Of a stretch of 64,000 bases of DNA, positions 1-8,707 are shown piece after piece. The DNA lies in assembly GCF_007035645.1 (NCBI RefSeq), contig NZ_AP019632.1, forward strand, positions 4,092,001-4,156,000. The letters run 5' to 3'. This stretch comes from Enterobacter asburiae. GTDB lineage: Bacteria > Pseudomonadota > Gammaproteobacteria > Enterobacterales > Enterobacteriaceae. Position numbers and translations under genes: made by a program. The notes under the pieces are model-generated. The model worked only from the letters and a program-made list of their open reading frames with translations. It was not told where the DNA came from and ran no database searches. Every line of letters starts with the position of its first letter. Position 1 is the stretch's first letter.

Positions 1-402
1 AACCCGCAGGCGGAGCGCATCAAAAACCTGACCTTCAACGGCAAGGCGATCGACCCGAATGCCACCTTCCTGGTGGTGACCAATAACTACCGCGCCTACG
101 GCGGTAAGTTTGCCGGTACGGGAGATAGCCACATCGCCTTTGCCTCGCCGGACGAGAACCGCTCGGTGCTGGCGGCGTGGATCAGCGCGGAGTCGAAGAA
201 GGCGGGCGAAATTCATCCGGCGGTGGACAACAACTGGCGCCTCGCGCCGATCCACAGCGATACGAAGCTGGATATCCGCATAGAAACGTCGCCGTCCGAT
301 AAGGCAGCCGCGTTTATCAAGGATAAAGCCCAGTATCCGATGAAGAAGGTCGCAACGGATGATATCGGGTTCGCGATTTATCAGGTGGATTTGAGCAAGT
401 AG
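1..402 (+). CDS. cpdB: CpdB, 2',3'-cyclic-nucleotide 2'-phosphodiesterase/3'-nucleotidase, C-terminal part
   Basis: The reading frame is open from the first base and ends in TAG at 400-402, leaving 133 residues of the C-terminal nucleotide-binding (5'-nucleotidase C-terminal) domain. The stretch [18 protein letters not shown] is typical of this domain in periplasmic CpdB, which hydrolyses 2',3'-cyclic nucleotides and 3'-nucleotides to allow use of external nucleotides. The N-terminal metallophosphatase domain and signal peptide lie outside the window. Position next to ytfH-qorB matches the E. coli order. Identity is by recall of the family and by synteny. Confidence 0.9.
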   Translation, partial: NPQAERIKNLTFNGKAIDPNATFLVVTNNYRAYGGKFAGTGDSHIAFASPDENRSVLAAWISAESKKAGEIHPAVDNNWRLAPIHSDTKLDIRIETSPSDKAAAFIKDKAQYPMKKVATDDIGFAIYQVDLSK

Positions 403-410
403 CGGTGATT

Positions 411-496
411 GTGCCGGGTGGCGCTTCGCTTACCCGGCCTACGGGATGGAAGATTACAGGTAGGCCGGATAAGGCGAAGCCGCCACCCGGCTTTTA
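411..496. repeat. REP-type palindromic pair (BIME-like) after cpdB
   Basis: Two oppositely oriented copies of a GCCGGGTGGCG...CTTACCCGGCCTAC type element flank a short spacer, so the whole stretch can fold into a long hairpin. It lies between the convergent ends of cpdB and ytfH. Related copies occur at 1834, 6936, 25911, 52463 and 60335. Such elements typically stabilise mRNA 3' ends or bind gyrase or IHF; the role here is inferred. Confidence 0.8.
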
Positions 497-880
497 CGCC
501 GCACGATCGTCCCTGTTCGCCATCACCTTCGGGGTATTCACCTCAATCCAGTCCGCCAGCGCAGCGACTTTCTCGCTGACCTCAATCCCCAGCGGCGTCA
601 GGCTATACTCTACGTGCGGCGGCACCACCGGATACGACACGCGATCGACAAACCCGTCCAGCTCCAGCGCCTGGAGTGACTGGGACAGCATCTTTTCGCT
701 CACCCCGCCCATTTTACGGCGCAGATCGCTAAAGCGATGCGTTCCCTGGCGCAGGGCCAGCAGAATCAGGACACCCCAGCGGCTGGTCACGTGTTTGAGC
801 ACCTCGCGTGAAGGGCACTGTTCCGCGAAAAGATTGCCATCGCGCATTTGTTCGCTGAGCGTCGGTATCGATGTTTTCAT
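494..880 (-). CDS. ytfH: YtfH, HxlR-family transcriptional regulator
   Basis: A 128-residue protein made almost entirely of one winged helix-turn-helix of the HxlR type. CPSREVLKHVTSRWGVLILL is the N-terminal helix with the family's conserved Cys, here C22, and RFSDLRRKMGGVSEKMLSQS is the recognition helix region. HxlR proteins often sense electrophiles, oxidants or aldehydes through that cysteine and control a divergent oxidoreductase. The divergent gene is quinone oxidoreductase qorB, which makes autoregulation plus control of qorB likely. Length is the usual one for YtfH. Confidence 0.88.
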   Translation of the reverse strand: MKTSIPTLSEQMRDGNLFAEQCPSREVLKHVTSRWGVLILLALRQGTHRFSDLRRKMGGVSEKMLSQSLQALELDGFVDRVSYPVVPPHVEYSLTPLGIEVSEKVAALADWIEVNTPKVMANRDDRAA

Positions 881-904
881 ACTTACCTTTTTGTACGTAC
901 TTAC
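880..904. promoter_or_regulatory. Candidate YtfH operator between ytfH and qorB
   Basis: TACTTAC occurs twice as a direct repeat, at 880-886 and 898-904, and the second copy abuts the palindrome GTACGTAC at 893-900. HxlR-family operators often contain paired GTAC/TACTTAC-like half-sites in the divergent intergenic region. The site lies at the ytfH start and upstream of qorB. Binding is inferred. Confidence 0.45.
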
Positions 905-964
905 TAAAAGTTAGCTATGGTGCTAGTGTGCCACAACACCAGACAAACACGAAGGAGATTCATC

Positions 965-1813
965 ATGATCGCGATTACCGGTGCTACCGGCCAGCTTGGC
1001 CATCTCGTTATCGAACAGCTGTTGAAAACCGTACCGGCCAGCCAGATTGTGGCCATCGTACGTAACCCGGCGAAAGCGCAGGCCTTAAGCCAGCAGGGAA
1101 TTGTCGTTCGCCAGGCGGACTACACGGATGAAGCCGCATTCACCGCCGCGCTGAGCGGCGTGGATAAGCTGCTGCTGATCTCTTCCAGCGAAGTCGGCCA
1201 GCGCGCGACCCAGCACCAGAACGTGATTAACGCCGCCAAAACGGCAGGCGTGAAATTTATCGCCTACACCAGCCTGCTGCATGCGGACAACTCACCGCTG
1301 GGTCTGCATGTTGAACATGTTGCCACTGAAAAAGCGCTGGCGGCGTCCGGCATCCCTTATGCCCTGCTGCGCAATGGCTGGTATACCGAAAACTACCTGG
1401 CGAGCGCGCCGCCTGCGCTGGAACACGGCGTGTTTATTGGTGCGGCAGGCGAAGGCAAAATTGCCTCTGCCACCCGCGCCGACTATGCCGCGGCAGCCGC
1501 CAAAGTGATTGCTGAAGAGGGCCACGCGGGCAAGGTCTACGAACTGGCGGGCGACCACGGCTGGACGCTGAGCGAACTGGCGGCTGAACTCAGCAAACAG
1601 AGCGGGAAGCCGGTAACCTATCAGAATCTCAGTGAAGCGGATTTTGCCGCCGCCCTGAAAAGCGTCGGCCTGCCTGCAGGGCTGGCAGATATGCTGGCGG
1701 ACTCGGATGTGGGTGCGTCCAAAGGGGGACTCTTTGACGATAGCCATACGCTGAGCAAACTGATCGGGCGCGCAACGACGCCGCTGGCGCAGAGTATTAA
1801 AGCCATTCTTTAA
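965..1813 (+). CDS. qorB: QorB (YtfG), NAD(P)H:quinone oxidoreductase of the NmrA/SDR type
   Basis: Atypical short-chain dehydrogenase/reductase of 282 residues that reduces quinones with NADPH. The N-terminal glycine motif GATGQLG (residues 5-11) binds the dinucleotide, and TSLLHADNSPLGLHVEHV resembles the region around the active site in QorB. The frame stays open upstream to 917, but ATG 965 is chosen because AAGGAG lies at 951-956 just before it and because the translation then starts at the Rossmann strand MIAITGATG. Divergent ytfH is its probable regulator. Confidence 0.92.
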   Translation: MIAITGATGQLGHLVIEQLLKTVPASQIVAIVRNPAKAQALSQQGIVVRQADYTDEAAFTAALSGVDKLLLISSSEVGQRATQHQNVINAAKTAGVKFIAYTSLLHADNSPLGLHVEHVATEKALAASGIPYALLRNGWYTENYLASAPPALEHGVFIGAAGEGKIASATRADYAAAAAKVIAEEGHAGKVYELAGDHGWTLSELAAELSKQSGKPVTYQNLSEADFAAALKSVGLPAGLADMLADSDVGASKGGLFDDSHTLSKLIGRATTPLAQSIKAIL

Positions 1814-1833
1814 CAGTGTCACCGTTCTTTCCT

Positions 1834-1864
1834 GCGGCCGGGTGATTTCCCTTACCCGGCCCGC
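1834..1864. repeat. REP-like hairpin downstream of qorB, probable terminator
   Basis: GCGGCCGGGT is followed after a short loop by ACCCGGCCCGC, giving a GC-rich hairpin about 20 bp after the qorB stop and between convergent genes. It resembles half of the REP elements seen elsewhere in the window. Confidence 0.6.
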
Positions 1865-1898
1865 TCATATTTATTAATAATAAAAACAGATATAACGA

Positions 1899-3797
1899 TT
1901 AAAAGTCCGGGTATTCTTTATCCGTCGCGTACGTTATCGGTTTTTCAAATCCGGGAATGGTGATGCCATTCATATCAATCTTAATATCTTCCTCATTTAT
2001 CCCCTGCTGGCCGAAAAGATAAATGACATTGAGTTCACCCTGCGACGCAGCCTCGTCGTAGGCGTTAGCCTGACGTCGCACCTGCCGATTACGCTGCTGA
2101 TAATCCGCAAACACCGCGTCCCCATAGCGTTTGCGCAACCATTGATGGGTAAGCTTTGGCGAGTAAACCACCCCCGTGGCATTATTACCGCCAAAGCCTT
2201 TTGAATTAATAAAGGCGATTTGTCCCTGGCCTTCCTCTAATTTGCAGTCCTGAAGAGGAATGGTTAAGCGCGCATTGTTCACCTGCGGCGCGATGTGGGA
2301 CACGCTTTTAATTCCCGGCAAAATACCATAGCGGAAGACGCCGAGGCAGCCGATCAGCTGGTCGCCGCTGGCGGGGCCCAGGGAGTGACCGAGGTACGAT
2401 TTCACCGCCGTCACCGGCCAGTCGCGAATCGAAAAAGCTTGCGCAACGCGGTCAAAAATATCCGCCTCGGAGACGCAATTCTTCGGCGTGCTTGAGCCGT
2501 GCGCCTGAATAAACGATCCCTTCTGCACCGTCTCTATCCCGGTCATCGATACCGCAGAGGCTACGGCTTTCGCCATGGTGATGTAATTCCCCGGCCCCGG
2601 TGACGCAATAGAGCGTTTAAAGCCGTCAGCGTTGATGAAGACATTCCCCACCGAACCGTGGATCTCTGCGCCAAGCTGCAGCGCCAGCTCGTCGTCCATT
2701 AACACGACATACTGGCTGGATTCTGCGATAACAAAACCGCAGCTGTTGCCAAACGGGCGGCTGCTGTTGCGCCAGTCGGCCGTTTCCGTTTCATCAATGT
2801 GCTTAAGCTTGCTCTCCGTTGCCAGGGCGCCCATGGCATCGAATCCTTCAATCACTTCTGAGATGACCGGCGCTTCGGCGCTGCCAACGACGGCTACGCG
2901 AATGCGCCCCGCTTTGATATCCTCAACTGCCGCATTCAGGTTATACAGAAACGTGGCGCACGCCCCCAGCGTGGCGCTGGTATGACCGACGCTACCCAGC
3001 ACATACGCATTGAGGAAATCGGCGCACATGCTGTTCAGGCCCAGCGGGCACTGTTTTGCGCTGACGCGATGGCCTTTCAGGCGCGACTGCAGCATTCCGC
3101 CAAAGCCATAATCGTCGAGCTGCCCCATGATATTGCCCGAATAGACGCCGAGCCGATCCGGCGTGATTTTGGCCTGTACCTCTCGCCACGGGATCCCCAG
3201 CGCGTTGATGGCGTCTGACGCTCCGACAATCGCCATTTGTAACGCCCGCGGATGGAACTGCGAATTGTAATGGTCGCCCGGGCGGAATCCCTGCGGCAAA
3301 AGCCCTGCAGCCTGAACCTCCGTGCGCAGCAACGCCTCAATTTTACAGTCCATCTCTCCCTGAACGGTAATACGGACACGCCGATCCGCTAATTCTTCAA
3401 CGTACCATCCCGCCGGTAAGGGTTGAGGTAATTGCCTGGCAGATATATTAAAACTGAATCCCTCTTCGCCTGAAGCCATATTCAATTTTGCATGGCTGGC
3501 AATAGCATCGACATCAAAATAGTCGCGCGTAATTTTTCTGATAAGGGTTCCCTCTAGCGCCTCGTCTTTTATCCTCGCGGCAGCCTGAGCAGGTGTAAAT
3601 CTTTTACCGGAAATATCGTAATACCCACCTTCATCATATTTAAGTACGCCCATCAGGATGGCTAACGATAATAACGTATCCTGCCGTTCCTCTTCCGATA
3701 ATGACTCAATAATCATTCGACGAAATGCATGATGTGAAGAACTACGACCAGCTGGACTATAGCCGCCAAAAGCCGTTATTACGGGTAATTTCACCAT
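1899..3797 (-). CDS. FabY-type beta-ketoacyl-ACP synthase family protein (accessory)
   Basis: A 632-residue condensing enzyme, much longer than FabB or FabF (about 410). The thiolase-fold catalytic set is complete: C280 in LGACATFLYN, H433 in QAHGSSTP, K466 and H471 in AVKSYLGHSLG, plus GFGGNNATG at 534-542. About 190 N-terminal residues, starting MVKLPVITAFGGYSPAGRSS, precede the core. This start and overall length fit the Pseudomonas aeruginosa FabY group (PA5174), which condenses acetyl-CoA with malonyl-ACP to start fatty acid synthesis. That family assignment is from memory. No ACP, ketoreductase or dehydratase gene is adjacent, so it may act with host FAS enzymes or prime a special acyl chain. 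It sits between qorB and ytfF, which are neighbours in E. coli, and faces a divergent regulator. Confidence 0.7.
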   Translation of the reverse strand: MVKLPVITAFGGYSPAGRSSSHHAFRRMIIESLSEEERQDTLLSLAILMGVLKYDEGGYYDISGKRFTPAQAAARIKDEALEGTLIRKITRDYFDVDAIASHAKLNMASGEEGFSFNISARQLPQPLPAGWYVEELADRRVRITVQGEMDCKIEALLRTEVQAAGLLPQGFRPGDHYNSQFHPRALQMAIVGASDAINALGIPWREVQAKITPDRLGVYSGNIMGQLDDYGFGGMLQSRLKGHRVSAKQCPLGLNSMCADFLNAYVLGSVGHTSATLGACATFLYNLNAAVEDIKAGRIRVAVVGSAEAPVISEVIEGFDAMGALATESKLKHIDETETADWRNSSRPFGNSCGFVIAESSQYVVLMDDELALQLGAEIHGSVGNVFINADGFKRSIASPGPGNYITMAKAVASAVSMTGIETVQKGSFIQAHGSSTPKNCVSEADIFDRVAQAFSIRDWPVTAVKSYLGHSLGPASGDQLIGCLGVFRYGILPGIKSVSHIAPQVNNARLTIPLQDCKLEEGQGQIAFINSKGFGGNNATGVVYSPKLTHQWLRKRYGDAVFADYQQRNRQVRRQANAYDEAASQGELNVIYLFGQQGINEEDIKIDMNGITIPGFEKPITYATDKEYPDF

Positions 3798-3853
3798 AAT
3801 TTATCCTCTCGTGGTCGTGGATTTATTTTATTAAGCAAGTGCGATAATTTCAG

Positions 3854-3888
3854 ATATTAGTTTACAAATCACCAACAAAAGCTAATAT
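3854..3888. promoter_or_regulatory. Inverted repeat, candidate operator for the ketoacyl-synthase/regulator pair
   Basis: ATATTAG at 3854-3860 and CTAATAT at 3882-3888 form a perfect 7-bp inverted repeat with 21 bp between the arms, inside the 176-bp divergent intergenic region. The spacing places the arms about three helical turns apart. Function as an operator is inferred. Confidence 0.35.
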
Positions 3889-3912
3889 GAAAATCCAGCC
3901 AAAACGCTGACT

Positions 3913-3945
3913 TTTTTGGCCACGGCAACGATGAGCTACCAAAAA
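3913..3945. promoter_or_regulatory. Second inverted repeat in the same divergent region
   Basis: TTTTTGG at 3913-3919 and CCAAAAA at 3939-3945 form a perfect 7-bp inverted repeat with a 19-bp spacer, about 30 bp before the regulator start. Together with the repeat at 3854 it gives two candidate binding sites for the AraC-type protein encoded next door. Confidence 0.35.
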
Positions 3946-3973
3946 TAATAGTCAAAACAGGTATTAATCAAAA

Positions 3974-5017
3974 ATGACAAATACACAAATAGGATTTGTG
4001 TTATGTGAACGCATGCTAAGTTCCGGTCTCAGTCTTCCGATTGAAATGTGGAAAGCGGCAGCCAGTAGCTATTTAGCTGAGCAAAAAACAACATCCCACG
4101 CAGGCACGCACAAACCGGAGAAGTCGCCCTTCAGGCTCTGTCGCCCGGAGAATATTCTGAAGGTGAATACCATTGGCATAAACAGCGAGCCCATCCTGAC
4201 GCACAGCGGCTTTAGCATTACCGCCGATACCACCCTTGCCGCAGACAGGCACTATGACGTTATCTATCTTCCTGCCCTGTGGCGCAACCCTCGCGCGGTG
4301 GTCAGACAACAGCCTGAACTTCTGGAATGGCTGACCGAGCAGGCCGCGCGAGGAACCCGCATCGCCGCCGTCGGAACGGGCTGCTGTTTTCTGGCGGAGT
4401 CGGGATTGCTCAACGGAAAGCCTGCCACCACCCACTGGCACTACTTCAAACAATTCTCGCGCGACTACCCCAGCGTAAAATTACAGACAAAACATTTTCT
4501 CACTCAGGCCGATAATATTTTCTGCGCCGCAAGCGTTAAGGCCCTGTCAGATCTGACGATCCATTTTATAGAAACGATATACGGGAAACGTGTAGCCACA
4601 CATACTCAACGGACATTTTTCCATGAAATTCGTAGCCAGTTTGAACGCCAATGTTACAGTGAAGAAAACAAACCCCATCCGGATGAAGATATTGTTCAAA
4701 TTCAAATCTGGATAAAAGACAACTGCGCCTCGGATATATCCATGCAGAATCTTGCAGATATGGCTGGCATGAGTTTGCGCAACTTTAATCGCCGCTTTAA
4801 AAATGCCACCGACATGTCCCCACTGCAGTATTTATTAACCGCCAGAATTGAATCCGCCATGACAATGCTGCAATCCACCAATCTGTGTATTCAGGAGATT
4901 GCAAATGCGGTTGGATATCAGGATATTGCGCACTTTAATCGCCAGTTTAAGCATAAAACAACGGTTTCACCGGGGGATTACCGTAAGACCGTCCGGGCAA
5001 AGATGTTTAGTGCATAA
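3974..5017 (+). CDS. GlxA-type regulator: DJ-1/PfpI-like domain plus AraC DNA-binding domain
   Basis: A 347-residue protein. Residues about 5-190 form a class I glutamine-amidotransferase-like domain, with the elbow motif GTGCCFLAESGLLNG followed by TTHW, as usual in GATase1-AraC fusions. Residues about 235-342 hold two helix-turn-helix units of the AraC type, with MQNLADMAGMSLRNFNRRFK and the C-terminal signature IQEIANAVGYQDIAHFNRQF. It is divergent from the FabY-like gene and very probably controls it. Its 5' part and promoter region are visibly more AT-rich than the backbone genes, consistent with transfer. The ligand is unknown. Confidence 0.8.
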   Translation: MTNTQIGFVLCERMLSSGLSLPIEMWKAAASSYLAEQKTTSHAGTHKPEKSPFRLCRPENILKVNTIGINSEPILTHSGFSITADTTLAADRHYDVIYLPALWRNPRAVVRQQPELLEWLTEQAARGTRIAAVGTGCCFLAESGLLNGKPATTHWHYFKQFSRDYPSVKLQTKHFLTQADNIFCAASVKALSDLTIHFIETIYGKRVATHTQRTFFHEIRSQFERQCYSEENKPHPDEDIVQIQIWIKDNCASDISMQNLADMAGMSLRNFNRRFKNATDMSPLQYLLTARIESAMTMLQSTNLCIQEIANAVGYQDIAHFNRQFKHKTTVSPGDYRKTVRAKMFSA

Positions 5018-5065
5018 ACTGCGGTCATCTCTGATAATGAAAAGATGACCACGAGGAGGCTCAAC

Positions 5066-5890
5066 GTGCAAGGCGTACCTGAACAGTTTAATGATGAAAG
5101 AGACAGCGCGCGCTTTCGCCATCTGGCGCAGCTGCCGGGCCTGGAGCTTTATCACGCGCATATTTCTGACTACGCCTTTGAGCCGCACACCCATGAAGCC
5201 TTCGGGATCGGCACGATTGAAACCGGTGCCGAACGCTTTCGCTATCGCGGTACCCAGCATCTCGCGGCGGAAAAATCCGTCGTCACCATGAACCCGGACG
5301 AGATCCATACCGGCGAATCCGCCACCGAAGGCGGCTGGCGCTACCGGATGGTCTATATCGAACCCGATCTGCTGGAAGAGGTGACCGGCCTCCGGCACTG
5401 GTGGTTTAGCGATGTCACGCGTCATGACCCGCTGCGCTCGCAGCAAATCGGCAGGCTGATTTACGGATTGTGGCATACGGACGATCCGCTTGCGCAAAAA
5501 GGATTACTGCTGGATCTGATTGAGACCTTCCAGCCGCTGGCCCATCACGCGCCGGTGATTCAGGAAGGCGCGCACCGCTTCGAACGCGTGCGCGAGTACC
5601 TGCACGACAACTACATGCACTCCCTGACGCTGGACGAGCTGGCCAGCGTCGTTTCGCTGAGCCCGTACCATTTCCAGCGCCAGTTCAAAGCCCATTTTCA
5701 CGTTACGCCGCACCAGATGCTGATGGCCATTCGCCTCTGGCGCGCTAAAGCGTTCCTCACCCACGGCATGCCAGCCGCCGAAGTGGCAGCCGCGACCGGG
5801 CTGACCGACCAGTCCCACTTAACCCGCGCGTTTACCCGCCGCTACGGCATTACGCCCGTGCGCTACCAGAAGCAGGTCACCCGGCGCTAA
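5066..5890 (+). CDS. AraC-family transcriptional regulator next to ytfF
   Basis: An N-terminal cupin-like effector domain (histidines in YAFEPHTHEAFGIG) and a C-terminal AraC domain ending TGLTDQSHLTRAFTRRYGIT. An upstream in-frame ATG exists at 5045, but GTG 5066 is preferred because GAGGAGG at 5053-5059 sits 6 bp before it, giving 274 residues. AraC proteins of this layout often control a neighbouring EamA-type exporter, and ytfF follows on the same strand with a gap of about 75 bp. Target and ligand are inferred or unknown. Confidence 0.82.
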   Translation: MQGVPEQFNDERDSARFRHLAQLPGLELYHAHISDYAFEPHTHEAFGIGTIETGAERFRYRGTQHLAAEKSVVTMNPDEIHTGESATEGGWRYRMVYIEPDLLEEVTGLRHWWFSDVTRHDPLRSQQIGRLIYGLWHTDDPLAQKGLLLDLIETFQPLAHHAPVIQEGAHRFERVREYLHDNYMHSLTLDELASVVSLSPYHFQRQFKAHFHVTPHQMLMAIRLWRAKAFLTHGMPAAEVAAATGLTDQSHLTRAFTRRYGITPVRYQKQVTRR

Positions 5891-5965
5891 TGCGCAATCT
5901 CATACAATACGCACGCATTTTCCCCTCCTACACTGCATGCAGCGTAAATACCTGTGGATGGAAAA

Positions 5966-6931
5966 ATGATTAGTGGAGTGTTGTATGCCCTTCTGGCCGG
6001 GATGATGTGGGGGCTTATTTTTGTCGGCCCGCTGATCGTGCCCGAGTATCCGGCAATACTGCAGTCGACCGGACGCTATCTGGCGCTCGGGCTGATTGCT
6101 CTGCCCCTGGCGTGGCTGGGACGCGCGCGCTTGCGTCAGCTCAGCCGTCAGGACTGGGGCACCGCGCTGGCGCTGACCATGATGGGCAATCTTATCTACT
6201 ACGTTTGCCTTGCGAGTGCCATTCAGCGTACCGGTGCGCCGGTATCTACCATGATTATCGGCACGCTGCCGGTCGTCATCCCCGTCTTTGCTAACCTGCT
6301 CTACAGCCACCGCGATGGCAAACTGGCGTGGTCAAAAATGGCGCCGGCGCTGGTATGCACCGCCGTGGGGCTGGTATGCGTCAATATTGCCGAGCTGCGT
6401 CACGGGCAGGCGGATGTTGACCTGTGGCGTTACGGTTCTGGCATTGTGCTGGCGTTCATTTCCGTGGCGTGCTGGGCATGGTATGCCCTGCGCAACGCGC
6501 GCTGGCTGCGGGAGAACCCGGACAAGCACCCGATGATGTGGGCGACGGCGCAGGCGCTGGTCACGCTGCCCGTCTCGCTGGTGGGCTATGCCGGGGCGTG
6601 CATCTGGTTAGGCCAACAACAGCCAGACTTCGCCCAGCCCTTCGGGCCAAGACCGTGGGTGTTTATTGGCCTGATGGTTGCGATTGCGGTGCTGTGCTCA
6701 TGGGTGGGCGCGCTGTGCTGGAACATTGCCAGCCAGAATCTGCCGACGGTGATTTTAGGGCCGCTGATTGTCTTCGAAACCCTGGCCGGACTGCTTTATA
6801 CCTTCCTGATGCGCCAGAGCGTGCCGCCGCTATTCACGGCCTGCGGGATCGCGCTGCTGGTGGTGGGGGTGGTGATGGCGGTAAGAGCGAAGCCGGAAAA
6901 ACCGAGGGTCGTTCCGGCGTCGGAGGCGTGA
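5966..6931 (+). CDS. ytfF: YtfF, EamA/DMT-family inner-membrane transporter
   Basis: A 321-residue, strongly hydrophobic protein with about ten membrane segments arranged as two EamA repeats, starting MISGVLYALLAGMMWGLIFV. The upstream GTG at 5954 is in frame, but ATG 5966 gives the family's usual start and length. Substrate is not established; related DMT proteins export amino acids or metabolites. In E. coli ytfF lies directly beside qorB, whereas here about 4 kb of accessory genes separate them. Confidence 0.9.
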   Translation: MISGVLYALLAGMMWGLIFVGPLIVPEYPAILQSTGRYLALGLIALPLAWLGRARLRQLSRQDWGTALALTMMGNLIYYVCLASAIQRTGAPVSTMIIGTLPVVIPVFANLLYSHRDGKLAWSKMAPALVCTAVGLVCVNIAELRHGQADVDLWRYGSGIVLAFISVACWAWYALRNARWLRENPDKHPMMWATAQALVTLPVSLVGYAGACIWLGQQQPDFAQPFGPRPWVFIGLMVAIAVLCSWVGALCWNIASQNLPTVILGPLIVFETLAGLLYTFLMRQSVPPLFTACGIALLVVGVVMAVRAKPEKPRVVPASEA

Positions 6932-6935
6932 TTTT

Positions 6936-7014
6936 TGCCGGGTGGCGGCTCCGCCTTACCCGGCCTACAAGAAGCCGTTTCGTAGGCCGGGTAAGCGCCA
7001 GCGCCACCCGGCAT
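6936..7014. repeat. REP-type palindromic pair between ytfF and the chemoreceptor
   Basis: Two inverted copies of the TGCCGGGTGGCG...TTACCCGGCCTAC element, separated by a 14-bp spacer, fill the space between the convergent ends. It can serve both transcripts as a 3' hairpin. Confidence 0.8.
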
Positions 7015-7018
7015 GATG

Positions 7019-8668
7019 TTAAAACGTTTCCCAGTTCCCTTCAGACGCCGCCGCTACGGGCTGCGCTTTGGGCACGTAGGTTTTCACCGGCGCCGCTTTG
7101 ACCGCCTGGTTGCGGGTGATTTTGAACACCGCCACCGCTTCGTTCAGGCGGGCAGCCTGATCTTCCAGCGCCGCCGCCGCGGCCGCAGATTCCTCTACCA
7201 GCGAGGCGTTCTGCTGGGTCACGCGGTCCATCTCGGCTACCGCCTGGCCCACCTGGTCGATACCGCGGCTCTGCTCGTCAGAGGCCGAGGCAATTTCGCC
7301 CATGATGTCCGTCACGCGGGTGACCGCATTGACGATCTCTGCCATCGTCTCCCCGGCTTCGTTAACCAGCTGGGAGCCCGCGTTCACGCGCTCGCCGGAA
7401 TCATCGATCAGCGCTTTGATCTCTTTCGCCGCCTGGGCGCTGCGCTGGGCGAGAGTACGCACTTCTCCTGCCACCACCGCAAAACCACGGCCCTGCTCGC
7501 CTGCACGCGCCGCTTCCACCGCCGCGTTCAGCGCCAGGATGTTAGTCTGGAAGGCAATACCGTCGATCACGTTAGTAATTTGCGCGATTTTACTGGAGCT
7601 GGTGGCGATTTCGTCCATCGTACGTACCACGCCTTCAACCACGTTACCGCCCTTCTTCGCCGTAGAGGAGGCGTCCAGCGCCAGACGGGAAGCCTGACGC
7701 GCGTTATCGGCGTTCTGCTTCACGGTTGCCGTCAGCTGTTCCATGCTGGCTGCCGTCTCTTCCAGAGACGCGGCCTGCTGCTCGGTACGGGAAGAGAGGT
7801 CGTTGCTGCCGGCAGAAATCTCACCGGCACCGGTGTAGATGGTATCCGCACCTTCACGCACCACGCCCACGGTGTTCGCCAGCGAGGTCTGCATCTCCTG
7901 GACGTTGCGCGCCAGGATAGCCATTTCGTTCTTACCTTCAGCCTGAATCGGCTGGGTTAAATCCCCCGCCGCAATGGCGCGAATATGGTTAATCACCTCT
8001 TCCAGAGGCAGCAGCAGCACGCGGCGCATGGCTACCCAGCTGGAGATAATCACCACAATCACCAGCAGCATAACCGCAGAGAGGATCCACAGGATGCGCC
8101 TGTAGTCGCTTTCATTGTCCTGGATGCCTTTATCGGTAAGCGTTGCCTGCGCTTCACGCCATTCACGGTAAACCGCCTGCATCGCGGTCTGCTTTTGCTC
8201 CGCGTTCTGCTTGAACATGTCTTCCAGATTGCCCTGGCTCAGCAGAACGTTCATTTGCGTCAGCGTTGAGGAGTAAATGCGGTACTGCTCTTCCAGACGC
8301 TTGGCCAGGTTCTCGTCCAGGCCCGGCGTATTTGGCAAGGCATAGTATTTATCGTAATGGACCTGCGCATCGGCGAGCAGATTTTTCGCCGTGTTGACCA
8401 GCTCATTGAGCTGCCCACCGTTAATCTGAGAGGCCATGCTGCTTTGCAGACGCAGCATCCCGCGGTTCAGCGTCACGCGCGCCTGGTTCAGGCTGATCCA
8501 CGCATCGGTAAACTCCGCCACGTTCTTGCTGGAGAGCTGCGACACGGTGAAGTTGTCTTTATCGTTATTCAGCGCGTTGATAAAGATACCCGCGGAAATC
8601 ACTTGCATGATGCCGAGCACAAGCAGCACCGAAATCAGAAGGGTAATGACTTTTATACGTTTAAACAT
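7019..8668 (-). CDS. Methyl-accepting chemotaxis protein, Tsr/Tar-like
   Basis: A 549-residue transmembrane chemoreceptor: TM1 about residues 7-30, periplasmic four-helix sensor to about 190, TM2 about 191-213, HAMP, then the cytoplasmic signalling hairpin with tip [20 protein letters not shown]. It ends in NWETF, the CheR/CheB docking pentapeptide of Tsr and Tar. Sensor arginines R64, R69 and R73, which bind amino-acid ligands in Tsr/Tar, are kept at the same positions; the Thr of the second half-site (Tsr T156) appears to be Ala or Asn here, so ligand range may differ. A sigma-28 promoter precedes it. E. coli has no receptor at this position between ytfF and ytfE. Confidence 0.9.
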   Translation of the reverse strand: MFKRIKVITLLISVLLVLGIMQVISAGIFINALNNDKDNFTVSQLSSKNVAEFTDAWISLNQARVTLNRGMLRLQSSMASQINGGQLNELVNTAKNLLADAQVHYDKYYALPNTPGLDENLAKRLEEQYRIYSSTLTQMNVLLSQGNLEDMFKQNAEQKQTAMQAVYREWREAQATLTDKGIQDNESDYRRILWILSAVMLLVIVVIISSWVAMRRVLLLPLEEVINHIRAIAAGDLTQPIQAEGKNEMAILARNVQEMQTSLANTVGVVREGADTIYTGAGEISAGSNDLSSRTEQQAASLEETAASMEQLTATVKQNADNARQASRLALDASSTAKKGGNVVEGVVRTMDEIATSSSKIAQITNVIDGIAFQTNILALNAAVEAARAGEQGRGFAVVAGEVRTLAQRSAQAAKEIKALIDDSGERVNAGSQLVNEAGETMAEIVNAVTRVTDIMGEIASASDEQSRGIDQVGQAVAEMDRVTQQNASLVEESAAAAAALEDQAARLNEAVAVFKITRNQAVKAAPVKTYVPKAQPVAAASEGNWETF

Positions 8669-8707
8669 GCGTTGCCTTTGTTATATGCAGGTTTGTCTGA
8701 CGTGGAT

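Noticed and set aside
405..914. 169-codon open frame over ytfH on the plus strand
   Set aside because: It begins in a REP element and is antisense to a clear HxlR regulator; composition is Ser/Arg-rich shadow coding with no family resemblance.
917..964. N-terminal extension of QorB from 917
   Set aside because: The extra residues precede a Rossmann strand that normally begins the protein, and the ribosome site AAGGAG serves ATG 965.
7013..7960. 315-codon open frame antisense to the Tsr/Tar-like receptor
   Set aside because: It starts in a REP element, is rich in His and Arg as expected of an antisense shadow, and shows no domain.
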